Shown piece after piece: positions 35,246 through 42,891 of a stretch of DNA of 64,000 nt. Below the pieces are notes generated by a model. That model was not told the origin of the DNA. It saw nothing but the letters and a program-made list of their open reading frames with translations, and ran no database searches. Within the stretch, counting starts at the first letter, position 1, and every line of letters starts with the position of its first letter. The position numbers were made by a program, and so were the translations under genes. This DNA is from Bdellovibrionales bacterium (GTDB lineage: Bacteria > Bdellovibrionota > UBA1018), in the NCBI GenBank assembly GCA_018266355.1, contig JAFEAP010000002.1, positions 81,814 through 145,813 of the forward strand. The letters are read 5' to 3'.

Positions 35246-36696
35246 CAGATTTTACCTCCCGGAGCCGGAACGGCCAGCGAGCGGCCGTCGTCCTGCGGAT
35301 TCGGCGAAGGCACGAAATACGGGAGCGCCTTCCCCGGAAAGAGTTTCGCGAAGATCGCGCGCGCGGCGAGCTTCCCGTGCTGGGCGGAGGTCACCGTGAG
35401 GTCCTCGCCTTCCTTTACGCAGTCGCCGCCGGCGTAGACGCCCGGGAGCGAAGTCGCGAAGTTCGCGTCGACCTTGATCTTAGAACCGTCGAGCTCGAGT
35501 CCGGTCGGGGCGACCAGCTTTTGGCCGATCGCCTTGAAGACCTGGTCCGCTTTCAGGGTAAACGTCTTGCCGGTGCCGACGAGTTTCGAGCCGGAAAGTT
35601 CCGTGTACTCGAACTCCATCTCGCGGACGGCCTTTTCGCCTCGGATTTCCTTCGGCATCGCCCAAGTCTTGAGCAGCACGCCGTTATTCGCGGCGATCTC
35701 GCGCTCGTGCCAGGTCGCGCCCATCTGCTCTTCGCCGCGGCGGTAGACGAGGGTCACGAATTCGGCGCCGAGGCGTTTCATCTGGACGGCGATATCGACC
35801 GCGGTATTTCCGCCGCCGACGACGAGGACGTCCCGGCCGACGGCGACCTTCGAAAGGTCCTTCGTTTGCCGGATCTCTTCGATTTTCTTCGTCGCGTCCT
35901 GGACGCCGTCGAGCGTCTCGCCCGGAACGCCGAGCGCGTTATTCGCGCCGAGGCCCACCCCGAGGAAAACGGCGTCGAAGTCCTTGCGGAGGCCGTCGAG
36001 CGAGAGGTCCTTCCCGAGCGCCTTCCCGTACTCGATCTTGATCCCGCCGATCGAAAGGATGAAGGCGACTTCACGGGCCGCGAAATTATCGGCCACCTTA
36101 TAGGGCGCGATTCCGTATTCGTTCAAACCGCCGGCTTTCGCCTTCGCTTCGAAGATCGTGACGTCGAATCCCATCCGAGCGAGGTTATGGGCGGCGGAGA
36201 GACCCGCCGGACCGGCGCCGATGACGGCGACTTTTTTCCCGTTCGATTTTTCGCGCGTGAAGTGCTGCTCCTTCGTCTTCTCGAACGTTTCGAGGTACGC
36301 GTCGGTCGCGTAGCGCTGGAGCTTCGCGATCTCGACCGGCTTTCCGTCGGCTTTATCGCGGACGCAGGCTTCCTGGCAGAGCGTCTCGACCGGACAGACC
36401 CGGGCGCACGATCCGCCGAGGATATTCGCGTCGAGGATGTCGACCGCGGCGCCCTTTACGTTTCCGCTGCCGATCTTACGGATAAAGCTCGGGATGTCGA
36501 TCTCCGAGGGGCAGGACCGGATGCACGGAGCATCGTAGCAGTAATAGCAACGGGACGCCTCGACCTCGGCTTCCTTCTGATCGAGAGGCGCCGTGAGATC
36601 GCAAAACACTTTTCCGTAAAGCGTCGGCCCGAGGCGCCCGCCCTTTACTCCCGGCGAGGCATCGCGCGGGGTCAGTCCTAAATTCGCGTGGGACAT
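35245..36696 (-). CDS. preT: NAD-dependent dihydropyrimidine dehydrogenase, PreT subunit
   Basis: The FAD/NAD(H) subunit that feeds electrons to PreA. It has an N-terminal Cys-rich ferredoxin-like region for iron-sulfur clusters (CYYCYDAPCIRSCP, then GGSCARVCPVETLCQEACV), an FAD-binding Rossmann motif (KVAVIGAGPAGLSAAHNLA) and an NAD(P)-binding motif (DVLVVGGGNTAVDIAV). The C-terminal GVYAGGDCVKEGEDLTVTSA is the FAD-binding closing motif. The overall layout matches the glutamate-synthase small-subunit-like family, of which PreT is a member. Adjacency to PreA, with TGATG overlap, settles the assignment. Preceded by the aminotransferase gene 71 bp upstream, with a hairpin in the gap. Confidence 0.93.
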   Translation of the reverse strand: MSHANLGLTPRDASPGVKGGRLGPTLYGKVFCDLTAPLDQKEAEVEASRCYYCYDAPCIRSCPSEIDIPSFIRKIGSGNVKGAAVDILDANILGGSCARVCPVETLCQEACVRDKADGKPVEIAKLQRYATDAYLETFEKTKEQHFTREKSNGKKVAVIGAGPAGLSAAHNLARMGFDVTIFEAKAKAGGLNEYGIAPYKVADNFAAREVAFILSIGGIKIEYGKALGKDLSLDGLRKDFDAVFLGVGLGANNALGVPGETLDGVQDATKKIEEIRQTKDLSKVAVGRDVLVVGGGNTAVDIAVQMKRLGAEFVTLVYRRGEEQMGATWHEREIAANNGVLLKTWAMPKEIRGEKAVREMEFEYTELSGSKLVGTGKTFTLKADQVFKAIGQKLVAPTGLELDGSKIKVDANFATSLPGVYAGGDCVKEGEDLTVTSAQHGKLAARAIFAKLFPGKALPYFVPSPNPQDDGRSLAVPAPGGKI

Positions 36697-36733
36697 CCTT
36701 CACTCCTTCGGCGCGCGCGAGCGCACCGGTTGA

Positions 36734-36752
36734 CCGCCCGTTCTCCGGGCGG
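36734..36752. other. Intercistronic hairpin (transaminase-preT)
   Basis: CCGCCCG-ttctc-CGGGCGG, a perfect 7-bp stem in the 71-bp gap. On the coding (minus) strand it lies just after the transaminase stop and before the preT SD; it could set relative expression or protect the mRNA end. Confidence 0.4.
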
Positions 36753-36767
36753 AAAATTGGTCGCCGC

Positions 36768-38102
36768 TTACAGCGCGACTTTACCGAACGCCTTCTCGAT
36801 CGCCGTGAACGCATCGGCCATCGTTTCGAGCATGAATTTCACGTCGTCTCGGGTGATGTTCATCGGCGGAGCGATCCGCACGACGTTACCCATGAGTCCG
36901 CCCTTACCGAGCAGGAGTCCGCGGTCCTTGCACTCGTCCATGAACCGCACGGCTTCGTCGGTCGCGTAGGCCTTCGTCGCGCGATCCTTCACGAGTTCCA
37001 TCCCGAGCAGCAATCCGCGGCCGCGGACGTCGCCGATCACGCCGAAACGTTTCTGGAGTTCGAGCATCCCGTCGACGAGAAGCTTCCCCATCTCGCGCGA
37101 GTTCGCGACGAGCTTCTCGTCCTTGATGATCGCCATCGTCTCCTTCGCCTGGATCATCTGGTGCGGGTCCGCGCCGAAAGTATTGAAGTAGAGACGGCCG
37201 GTCATCTTCTCGGCGGTATCCGACTTCATCAGCACGCCGCCGACGGCCGCGCCGTTGCCGAAGCCCTTCGCCATCGTCACCATGTCGGCGTCGATTTTAA
37301 GCTCTTTCGTGAGGAGGAAATTCCCGCCGCAGCGACCCGCGCCGGTTTGGACCTCGTCGGAGATGTATTTCCCGCCGTAGTTATGGACCGTCTTCGTCAC
37401 GACCGGGAAGTACTCTTCCGGCGGCGTGATGAATCCGCCGACGCCCATCACGGGCTCGACGATCATCGCGGCGATCTTTCCGTTCGTCGCGGTTTGGATC
37501 GCGCGTTCGACGTCCTTCGCGCATTCGAGCGCGCAGGATTCCTTCGTCTTCTGGTACGGGCAACGGTAGCAGTTCGGTTCCTGGACGGAGACCGTGTTCA
37601 TCACCGGCTGGGACTTGAAGCGCCAGGTGTGGTGACCGCAGTTCGCGAGCGTTCCCGACGTTCCGCCGTGGTACGAGTGACGCAGGTTCAGCACCGCCGT
37701 CTCGCCGGTGGCGTGACGGGCAGCCATGATCGCGAGTTCGTTCGCTTCCGAACCGGAGTTCGTGAAGGCGACGCGGTCGAGACCGGCCGGCGCTTCTTCG
37801 AGAAGCGCTTCGGCGGCGTCGATCGCCGGGTCGGAGAGATAGAGCGTGGACGTGTGCTGGATCTGGTCGCGTTCGAGCGCGGCCGCAAGCGCCTTCTTGA
37901 TCCGCGGGTGGTTATGACCGGCGGAGATGCAGACGATCCCGCCGATACCGTCGAGGTACTTCTTCCCTTGGGCGTCCCACACGTACTGGCCCTGGGCCTT
38001 CGTCAGATGGAGCGGCTCCTTATGGTAGAGGCTCGCCGTCGGCAGGAAGTGGTTCTTCCGGAACGCGATCATTTCTTCGTTCGAACGGGTCTTGGTGGTC
38101 AT
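36768..38102 (-). CDS. Class III aminotransferase (AGXT2/beta-alanine-type)
   Basis: A 444-residue PLP-dependent transaminase. Family features are the SGSEANELAIMAAR region, LRHSYHGGTSG (PLP-stacking aromatic), EPVMGVGGF, ISDEVQTGAGRCG (PLP-binding Asp) and the PLP lysine in MAKGFGNGAAVGG. The closest type is the AGXT2 group, including beta-alanine and 3-aminoisobutyrate transaminases. In this operon it would convert beta-alanine (from uracil) to malonate semialdehyde and 3-aminoisobutyrate (from thymine) to methylmalonate semialdehyde. It sits between beta-ureidopropionase and preT. Ornithine-type and other class III substrates are alternatives, but context favours the beta-amino acid. Confidence 0.85.
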   Translation of the reverse strand: MTTKTRSNEEMIAFRKNHFLPTASLYHKEPLHLTKAQGQYVWDAQGKKYLDGIGGIVCISAGHNHPRIKKALAAALERDQIQHTSTLYLSDPAIDAAEALLEEAPAGLDRVAFTNSGSEANELAIMAARHATGETAVLNLRHSYHGGTSGTLANCGHHTWRFKSQPVMNTVSVQEPNCYRCPYQKTKESCALECAKDVERAIQTATNGKIAAMIVEPVMGVGGFITPPEEYFPVVTKTVHNYGGKYISDEVQTGAGRCGGNFLLTKELKIDADMVTMAKGFGNGAAVGGVLMKSDTAEKMTGRLYFNTFGADPHQMIQAKETMAIIKDEKLVANSREMGKLLVDGMLELQKRFGVIGDVRGRGLLLGMELVKDRATKAYATDEAVRFMDECKDRGLLLGKGGLMGNVVRIAPPMNITRDDVKFMLETMADAFTAIEKAFGKVAL

Positions 38103-38117
38103 CTCTCTTATTCCTTC

Positions 38118-38139
38118 GCCGGGGATTTATTTCCCCGGC
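38118..38139. other. Intercistronic hairpin upstream of transaminase start
   Basis: GCCGGGGA-tttatt-TCCCCGGC, an 8-bp stem, about 15 nt before the transaminase start codon on the minus strand and just before its GGAATAAGAGAG SD region. It could be a processing site or translational control element. Confidence 0.4.
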
Positions 38140-38162
38140 CGGGCAGTGGATATGCGAAATTA

Positions 38163-38222
38163 ACAGCAAACCGAAAACAAAACAGATTCAGATTCAGCTT
38201 CCGCTCCTGAAAACCGAATCCC
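38163..38222 (-). repeat. Intercistronic element, copy B (related to 40553-40612)
   Basis: A purine-rich 60-bp stretch just after the beta-ureidopropionase stop. It shares ACCGAAAAC, two TCAG units, a CCGC-CTC stretch and a final AACCGAA with the region after the mmsA-like stop, in the same order and the same position relative to the stop codon. Alignment by eye shows roughly 70% identity with small gaps. Function unknown. Confidence 0.4.
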
Positions 38223-38227
38223 CCACT

Positions 38228-39115
38228 TCACATCGTTTCGATGTTCGAAAGCGGCTCGTACGTCTCCGGACGGCGATCGCGGTAGAACTGCCAAAGATCG
38301 CGTACTTCGCGGATTTCGTCGAAGTTCAGGTCGGCGATGAGGAGCTCGTCCTTATCCTTCGACGCCTGCGCGACGATCTTCCCTTTCGGGGAGACGAAGT
38401 ACGAAGAGCCGTAGAATTCACCGATGTTCCACGGCGCTTCGGTGCCGACGCGGTTGATCGCGGCGACGAAGTAGCCGTTCGCGACGGCGTGGGCCGGTTG
38501 CTCGATCTCCCAGAGGTACTGCGAGAGACCGGCGACGGTGGCCGAGGGGTTGAAGACGATGTCCGCGCCGGCGAGACCGAGCGCGCGCGCTCCTTCAGGG
38601 AAGTGTCGGTCGTAGCAGATATAGACGCCGACGTTGCCGTACTTCGTCTTGAAGACCGGGTAACCGGTGTTGCCCGGTTTGAAGAAGAACTTTTCCCAGA
38701 AGCCCGCGACCTGCGGGATATGGTTTTTCCGGTACTTGCCCAGGTACGTCCCGTCCGCGTCGATGACGGCGGCGGTATTATAATAGACGCCCTTCATCGC
38801 TTCTTCGTAGATCGGCACGACGATGACCATGTTGTACTTCTTCGCGTACTCTTGCATGAGCTTCGTCGTCGGTCCGTTCGGAATTTCTTCGGCGAGACCG
38901 TACCACTTCTTGTCCTGGGACGGGCAGAAGTACGGGCCGGTGAAGATCTCCTGGAAGCAGAGCATTTGGACGCCCGCCTTGCCGGCTTTTTCGATGTACG
39001 GGATGTGGGCTTCGATCATCCCTTTTCGGTGCTCTTCGCAGGGCTTCGAGGTGTCGACCTTATTGCCGAGCTGGATGATGCCGCACTTCACGATCGTGTT
39101 CGTATTCGAGACCAT
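38228..39115 (-). CDS. Beta-ureidopropionase (N-carbamoyl-beta-alanine amidohydrolase)
   Basis: A nitrilase-superfamily amidase of 295 residues. The Glu-Lys-Cys triad is intact: FQEIF (Glu), GKYRKNHIPQ (Lys) and YICYDRHFPEG (Cys, with the CYDRHFPE motif seen in the ureidopropionase branch). It hydrolyses N-carbamoyl-beta-alanine to beta-alanine, CO2 and ammonia, step three of pyrimidine degradation. The start is ATG 39115 with AAAGGAG upstream; the frame extends to 39259 without a start signal. It follows the dihydropyrimidinase gene with a 29-bp gap. High confidence from motif plus operon position. Confidence 0.92.
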   Translation of the reverse strand: MVSNTNTIVKCGIIQLGNKVDTSKPCEEHRKGMIEAHIPYIEKAGKAGVQMLCFQEIFTGPYFCPSQDKKWYGLAEEIPNGPTTKLMQEYAKKYNMVIVVPIYEEAMKGVYYNTAAVIDADGTYLGKYRKNHIPQVAGFWEKFFFKPGNTGYPVFKTKYGNVGVYICYDRHFPEGARALGLAGADIVFNPSATVAGLSQYLWEIEQPAHAVANGYFVAAINRVGTEAPWNIGEFYGSSYFVSPKGKIVAQASKDKDELLIADLNFDEIREVRDLWQFYRDRRPETYEPLSNIETM

Positions 39116-39144
39116 GTCCCATTCTCCTTTGGATGCTTTCCAGA

Positions 39145-40533
39145 TTAGTTGAGGGGTTGGGCGTACTTCGCCCGCGAGATGTATTTTCCGAAGCCTTTGC
39201 CGACGAGCGCCTTCCCGTCGTCGATCGCGAGCGTCCCGCGCAGGATCGTCTGGCGGCACTTCCCGGTCACTTCCCAGCCTTCGAACATGTTGTAGTCGAC
39301 GCGCATGTGGCGGGTCTTGTGCGAGATCTTATGCTTTTTCGTCGGATCGAAGATCACGATATCGGCGTCGCTGCCGACGGCGATCGTTCCCTTTTTCGGC
39401 GCCATGCCGAAGATCCGAGCCGGAGCCGTCGACGTGACGTCGACGAACTTCTGGAGGCTCATGCCCCGTTTTACGACGCCTTCCGAGAAGAGAAGTTCCA
39501 TCCGGTCTTCGATCACCGGGCCGCCGTTCGGGATCTTCGAGAAATCCTTCTCGCCGGCACGCTTCTGATCCATGCAGAACGGACAGTGGTCGGTCGCGAC
39601 GACTTCAACGAGCCCCTGGTCGATCCCGGCCCAAAGCACTTCTTGGTCCTTCTTCTTACGGATCGGCGGCGACATCACGTACTTCGCCCCCCCGAAATCC
39701 GGCTCTTCGTAAACCGTGTCGTCGAGGAGCAGGTACTGGATGCAGGTCTCGACGTGAATCTTCTGGTTCCGGAGCATCGCCTGGCGGACGCGGTTCACGG
39801 CGTCTTCGCAGGTCATGTGCACGATGTAGAGCGGGTGCTTTCCTTCGAATGCGAGGTCGGCGATCCGACCGGTCGCCTCGCTCTCGGCGATCGGCGGGCG
39901 CGTGATCGCGTGGAACTTCGGAGTGAGGTTCCCCTTCGCGATGTGCTCGGCCTTCAGCGTGTCGATGAGGTCGCCGTTCTCGGCGTGGGTCGTGACGATT
40001 CCGCCGTACTTCTCGACTTCGTGGAAAAGACCGACGAGACTCTTGTCGTCGACCATGAGTGCGCCTTTATACGCCATGAAGGTCTTGAAAGACGAGATCC
40101 CGTGGCGCGCGACCATCGGTCCGATCTCGGCGCGGGATTTTTCGTTGAAGTCGGTCACGACCATGTGGAACGCGTAGTCCCCCACGGCTTTTCCGTCGGC
40201 CTTCTCGTGCCAGACGTTCAGCGCGTTCTGGAGCGTGTCGCCTTGCTTCTGGAAAGCGAAGTCGATGATCGTCGTCGTTCCGCCGTGGAGGCCGGCGAGC
40301 GTGCCGGTCTCGAAGTCGTCGCTCGAGGACGTGCCCATGAACGGGAGGTCCATGTGCGTGTGCGCGTCGATCCCGCCCGGGAAAAGGTAGCACCCGGAAG
40401 CGTCGATCGTTTTATCGGCCTTCATCGAGAGGTTCGTCCCGATCGTGTGGACCTTCTCGCCTTCGATGTAGACGTCCGCCTTCGTCGTCGCCGCCGAAGT
40501 CACGACCGTCCCATTTTTAATCAGAATCGACAT
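39145..40533 (-). CDS. Dihydropyrimidinase (D-hydantoinase)
   Basis: A cyclic amidohydrolase of about 462 residues that opens dihydrouracil to N-carbamoyl-beta-alanine. The metal-dependent hydrolase motifs are in order: DAHTHMDLPF (two Zn His and Asp), the carbamylated lysine in FKTFMAYKG, THAENGDLI (His), IVHMTC (His), and the late ATDHCPF (catalytic Asp). It has the length and the ARIFGMAPKKGTIAVGSDAD C-terminal region typical of the hydantoinase group. ATG 40533 has GAGGTG just upstream; a GTG 9 bp earlier is less likely. Second gene of the pyrimidine operon. High confidence. Confidence 0.94.
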   Translation of the reverse strand: MSILIKNGTVVTSAATTKADVYIEGEKVHTIGTNLSMKADKTIDASGCYLFPGGIDAHTHMDLPFMGTSSSDDFETGTLAGLHGGTTTIIDFAFQKQGDTLQNALNVWHEKADGKAVGDYAFHMVVTDFNEKSRAEIGPMVARHGISSFKTFMAYKGALMVDDKSLVGLFHEVEKYGGIVTTHAENGDLIDTLKAEHIAKGNLTPKFHAITRPPIAESEATGRIADLAFEGKHPLYIVHMTCEDAVNRVRQAMLRNQKIHVETCIQYLLLDDTVYEEPDFGGAKYVMSPPIRKKKDQEVLWAGIDQGLVEVVATDHCPFCMDQKRAGEKDFSKIPNGGPVIEDRMELLFSEGVVKRGMSLQKFVDVTSTAPARIFGMAPKKGTIAVGSDADIVIFDPTKKHKISHKTRHMRVDYNMFEGWEVTGKCRQTILRGTLAIDDGKALVGKGFGKYISRAKYAQPLN

Positions 40534-40552
40534 ATCAAGCACCTCACGAAAA

Positions 40553-40612
40553 ACCGGAACCGAAAACCAGAACGACTCAGCCTCAGCCGACCGCGCTCAG
40601 AAACCGAAAGCC
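40553..40612 (-). repeat. Intercistronic element, copy A (related to 38163-38222)
   Basis: The gap between the mmsA-like stop and the dihydropyrimidinase start is filled by this purine-rich sequence: ACCGAAAAC, then TCAG-CC-TCAGC, then CCGCGCTCAG, then AAACCGAA. These blocks match copy B downstream of the ureidopropionase gene. Seen directly; its role is unknown. Confidence 0.4.
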
Positions 40613-40617
40613 TACCT

Positions 40618-42075
40618 TCACCAGACGGTCGAATCGCTCATCCACCGCGAAGTGATCGTCTTCTTGTCGGTGAAGAAATCGACCGCGCCCGGGCCGTGGG
40701 CCTTGATGTCGCCGTAGAACGAATCCTTCGAACCGCCGAACGAGAAGAACGACATCGGAGCCGGAACGCCGATGTTGATTCCGGCCATCGCGGGCTCCAT
40801 CTCGTTCATGAACTTCCGCGCGGCCGCGCCGGAAGACGTGAAGAGCGTGGCGGTGTTGCCGAATTCGTTCCGGTTGATCCACGCGATCGCTTCGTCGAAG
40901 GACTTCGCCTGGGCGAGGATAACGACCGGCCCGAACGTCTCTTCCTTCGAGATGCGCATCTTCTCGGTCGCGCCGGCGATGACCGTCGGCTTCAGGAAGA
41001 AGCCCGGCATATGATCGACGTCCTTCCGTCCGTCGAGGAGGATTTTACAACCGTCCTTCTCGGCGGAAGCGATGAGGTCCTTGATGCGGTCCTTCGCCTG
41101 TTGCGAAATCACCGGCCCCATCGTCACGTTCGGATCCATTCCGTCGCCGATCGAGATGTCGGACGCGGCCTTCACCATGCGTTCTTGGACCGTTTTATAG
41201 GTTTCGTCGCCGACGCAGATGATGACCGAACCGGCCATGCAGCGCTCGCCCGCGCAGCCGATGATCGATTCGAGCGCGGTCGAAACCGACTTGTCCATCA
41301 CGGCGTCCGGCAGGACGACCATGAAGTTCTTCGCGCCGCCGAGGGCTTGGACGCGTTTCTTATGCGTGTTTCCCGTGTCGTAGACGTACTTCGCGACCGG
41401 AGTCGAGCCGACGAAGGAGATCCCCTTCACGTCGGGATGGGTGCAAAGCGCGGTCACGACTTCTTTTCCGCCGTGGACGAGGTTCATCACGCCCTTCGGG
41501 AGACCGGTCTTTTCGATGAGGTCGAAGATGATCTGCTGGGTGAGCGGCACGCGCTCGGACGGTTTCAGGATGAAGGTATTGCCGGACGCGATCGCGAACG
41601 GCCAGAACCAGAACGGGACCATCGCCGGGAAGTTGAACGGTGCGATGCCGGCGAAAACGCCGAGCGGTTTTTTCAGGGTCGTGCAGTCCACGCCGCGCGC
41701 GATGTCTTCGAGGTGCTCGCCCTGCTGGAACGTCGTCATGCCGGTCGCCGTCTCGACCATTTGGATGCCGCGACGGACGGAGGCGCGCGCCTCGGCGAAG
41801 GTCTTGCCGTGCTCCTGGACCACGCACTTCGCCATCTCGTCGACCTTCGCGTCCATCAGGGTCTTCAGCTTGAACAAGTACTGCACGCGGTCGATGACCG
41901 GGACCTGGCGCCAGTCGTAAAAGGCTTTTTGGGCCGCCGCCACGGCACGGGCGACGTCTTCCGAAGTCCCCATCGGGCACTGGTTGATCTCTTTCCCGGT
42001 GGCCGGATTCACGATCGAGAACGAAGTCTTACCGTACGAAGAAACCCACTGCCCGTCGACGTAGTCGCGAATCAT
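40618..42075 (-). CDS. mmsA: CoA-acylating (methyl)malonate-semialdehyde dehydrogenase
   Basis: A 485-residue aldehyde dehydrogenase of the MmsA group, which converts malonate semialdehyde and methylmalonate semialdehyde to acetyl-CoA or propionyl-CoA with CO2 release. Features are the substrate-binding APFNFPAMVPFWFWPFAIA (the FPFNFPAMVPLW motif that marks MmsA), the NAD region GISFVGSTPVAKY, the LGGAKNFMVV motif, and the catalytic Cys in SIIGCAGERCMA, which is the MmsA-type AGERC context. It is first in the operon and its promoter region faces the P-loop kinase gene. Operon context makes the semialdehyde specificity very likely. Confidence 0.95.
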   Translation of the reverse strand: MIRDYVDGQWVSSYGKTSFSIVNPATGKEINQCPMGTSEDVARAVAAAQKAFYDWRQVPVIDRVQYLFKLKTLMDAKVDEMAKCVVQEHGKTFAEARASVRRGIQMVETATGMTTFQQGEHLEDIARGVDCTTLKKPLGVFAGIAPFNFPAMVPFWFWPFAIASGNTFILKPSERVPLTQQIIFDLIEKTGLPKGVMNLVHGGKEVVTALCTHPDVKGISFVGSTPVAKYVYDTGNTHKKRVQALGGAKNFMVVLPDAVMDKSVSTALESIIGCAGERCMAGSVIICVGDETYKTVQERMVKAASDISIGDGMDPNVTMGPVISQQAKDRIKDLIASAEKDGCKILLDGRKDVDHMPGFFLKPTVIAGATEKMRISKEETFGPVVILAQAKSFDEAIAWINRNEFGNTATLFTSSGAAARKFMNEMEPAMAGINIGVPAPMSFFSFGGSKDSFYGDIKAHGPGAVDFFTDKKTITSRWMSDSTVW

Positions 42076-42193
42076 CGTTTCACTCCCCTGAGCAAAGTAC
42101 TCGGAATTTTTTTGGAAGAGCTAGGCTAGCCGATCCGCGGCAAGAGACCAAATTGAAAATGGATAGCTAAAGCAAGCCCGTTTCCGCAAAATC

Positions 42194-42204
42194 ACGCAAT
42201 GCGT
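42194..42204. promoter_or_regulatory. Candidate operator, ACGCAATGCGT
   Basis: A perfect 5-1-5 palindrome in the divergent region between the pyrimidine operon and the P-loop kinase gene. It shares the ACGCA-N-TGCGT core with 31732-31746 near the NCS1 permease gene. Confidence 0.35.
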
Positions 42205-42249
42205 CGATTGGGCCTGTTTTTTCCATACACTTGATTTAAAGTGCGCCCG

Positions 42250-42891
42250 ATGGGGAATGAAAAGCGACTCGTCGCGATCACGGGGATGGACGGTTCGGGC
42301 AAGTCGACGCTCGTGGGGCGACTCGCCTCCGACCTCGCCGGCCTCCCGGGCGGTTTGCGCGTCGTCGGGATTTGGGACCTCGTCAAAGAACCCGATCCCT
42401 CCGAACCGATCGAAATCCCCTTCCGGGACTGGGCCGGAGCCGACCGTTTCCTCCGCTCGCTCGCCCCGCCCGACCGCGCGAAATTCATCTTCGGATGCCT
42501 CGGGCTCGCCCTCGAACGCGGGTTGCGGTCCCCGGAACGGACGCTGCTCCTCGACGCTTACTGGTACAAGTACTTCGCCTCCGAACTCGTCATGCAGGGC
42601 GAGGCGGCCCGACCGGCACTCGAAGCCCTCGTCCGCGACCTACCCACCCCGCACTTCCTCTTCTTCCTCGCGATCGAACCGGAGGGCACCGTCGTCCGGA
42701 AAACCTCCTTTTCCGGCTATGAATCGGGGTACGATCCGCGGGGGGACGCGGCGGGATTTCTTGCGTTTCAACGCCGGTCCTATGCATGCTTAAGGGACCT
42801 GATGAAAACGCGATCCGCGCTTGAACTCGACGGACGAGCCCCGACCGAAACGAACCGCGCGCGCGTCCGGGAGAGCCTGGAACGCGCATGA
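42250..42891 (+). CDS. P-loop kinase, thymidylate-kinase-like
   Basis: A 213-residue protein with a Walker A of the dTMP-kinase type (VAITGMDGSGKSTLVG) and the DAYWYKY stretch resembling the kinase DRYxxS motif. It lacks a convincing LID arginine cluster of true Tmk and is linked to a nucleotidyltransferase, so it may act on a different phosphoacceptor. Start ATG 42250 is in MGNEKRLVAITG; a GTG at 42241 would add three residues. Its stop overlaps the next start by 4 bp (ATGA), so the pair is translationally coupled. Promoter region is shared with the divergent pyrimidine operon. Confidence 0.75.
   Translation: MGNEKRLVAITGMDGSGKSTLVGRLASDLAGLPGGLRVVGIWDLVKEPDPSEPIEIPFRDWAGADRFLRSLAPPDRAKFIFGCLGLALERGLRSPERTLLLDAYWYKYFASELVMQGEAARPALEALVRDLPTPHFLFFLAIEPEGTVVRKTSFSGYESGYDPRGDAAGFLAFQRRSYACLRDLMKTRSALELDGRAPTETNRARVRESLERA

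Noticed and set aside
39133..42129. Plus-strand open frame of 998 codons
   Set aside because: It is antisense to dihydropyrimidinase and mmsA, which have clear motifs. It is Arg/Asp/Val/His-rich with no recognisable domain, as expected for a GC-rich shadow frame.
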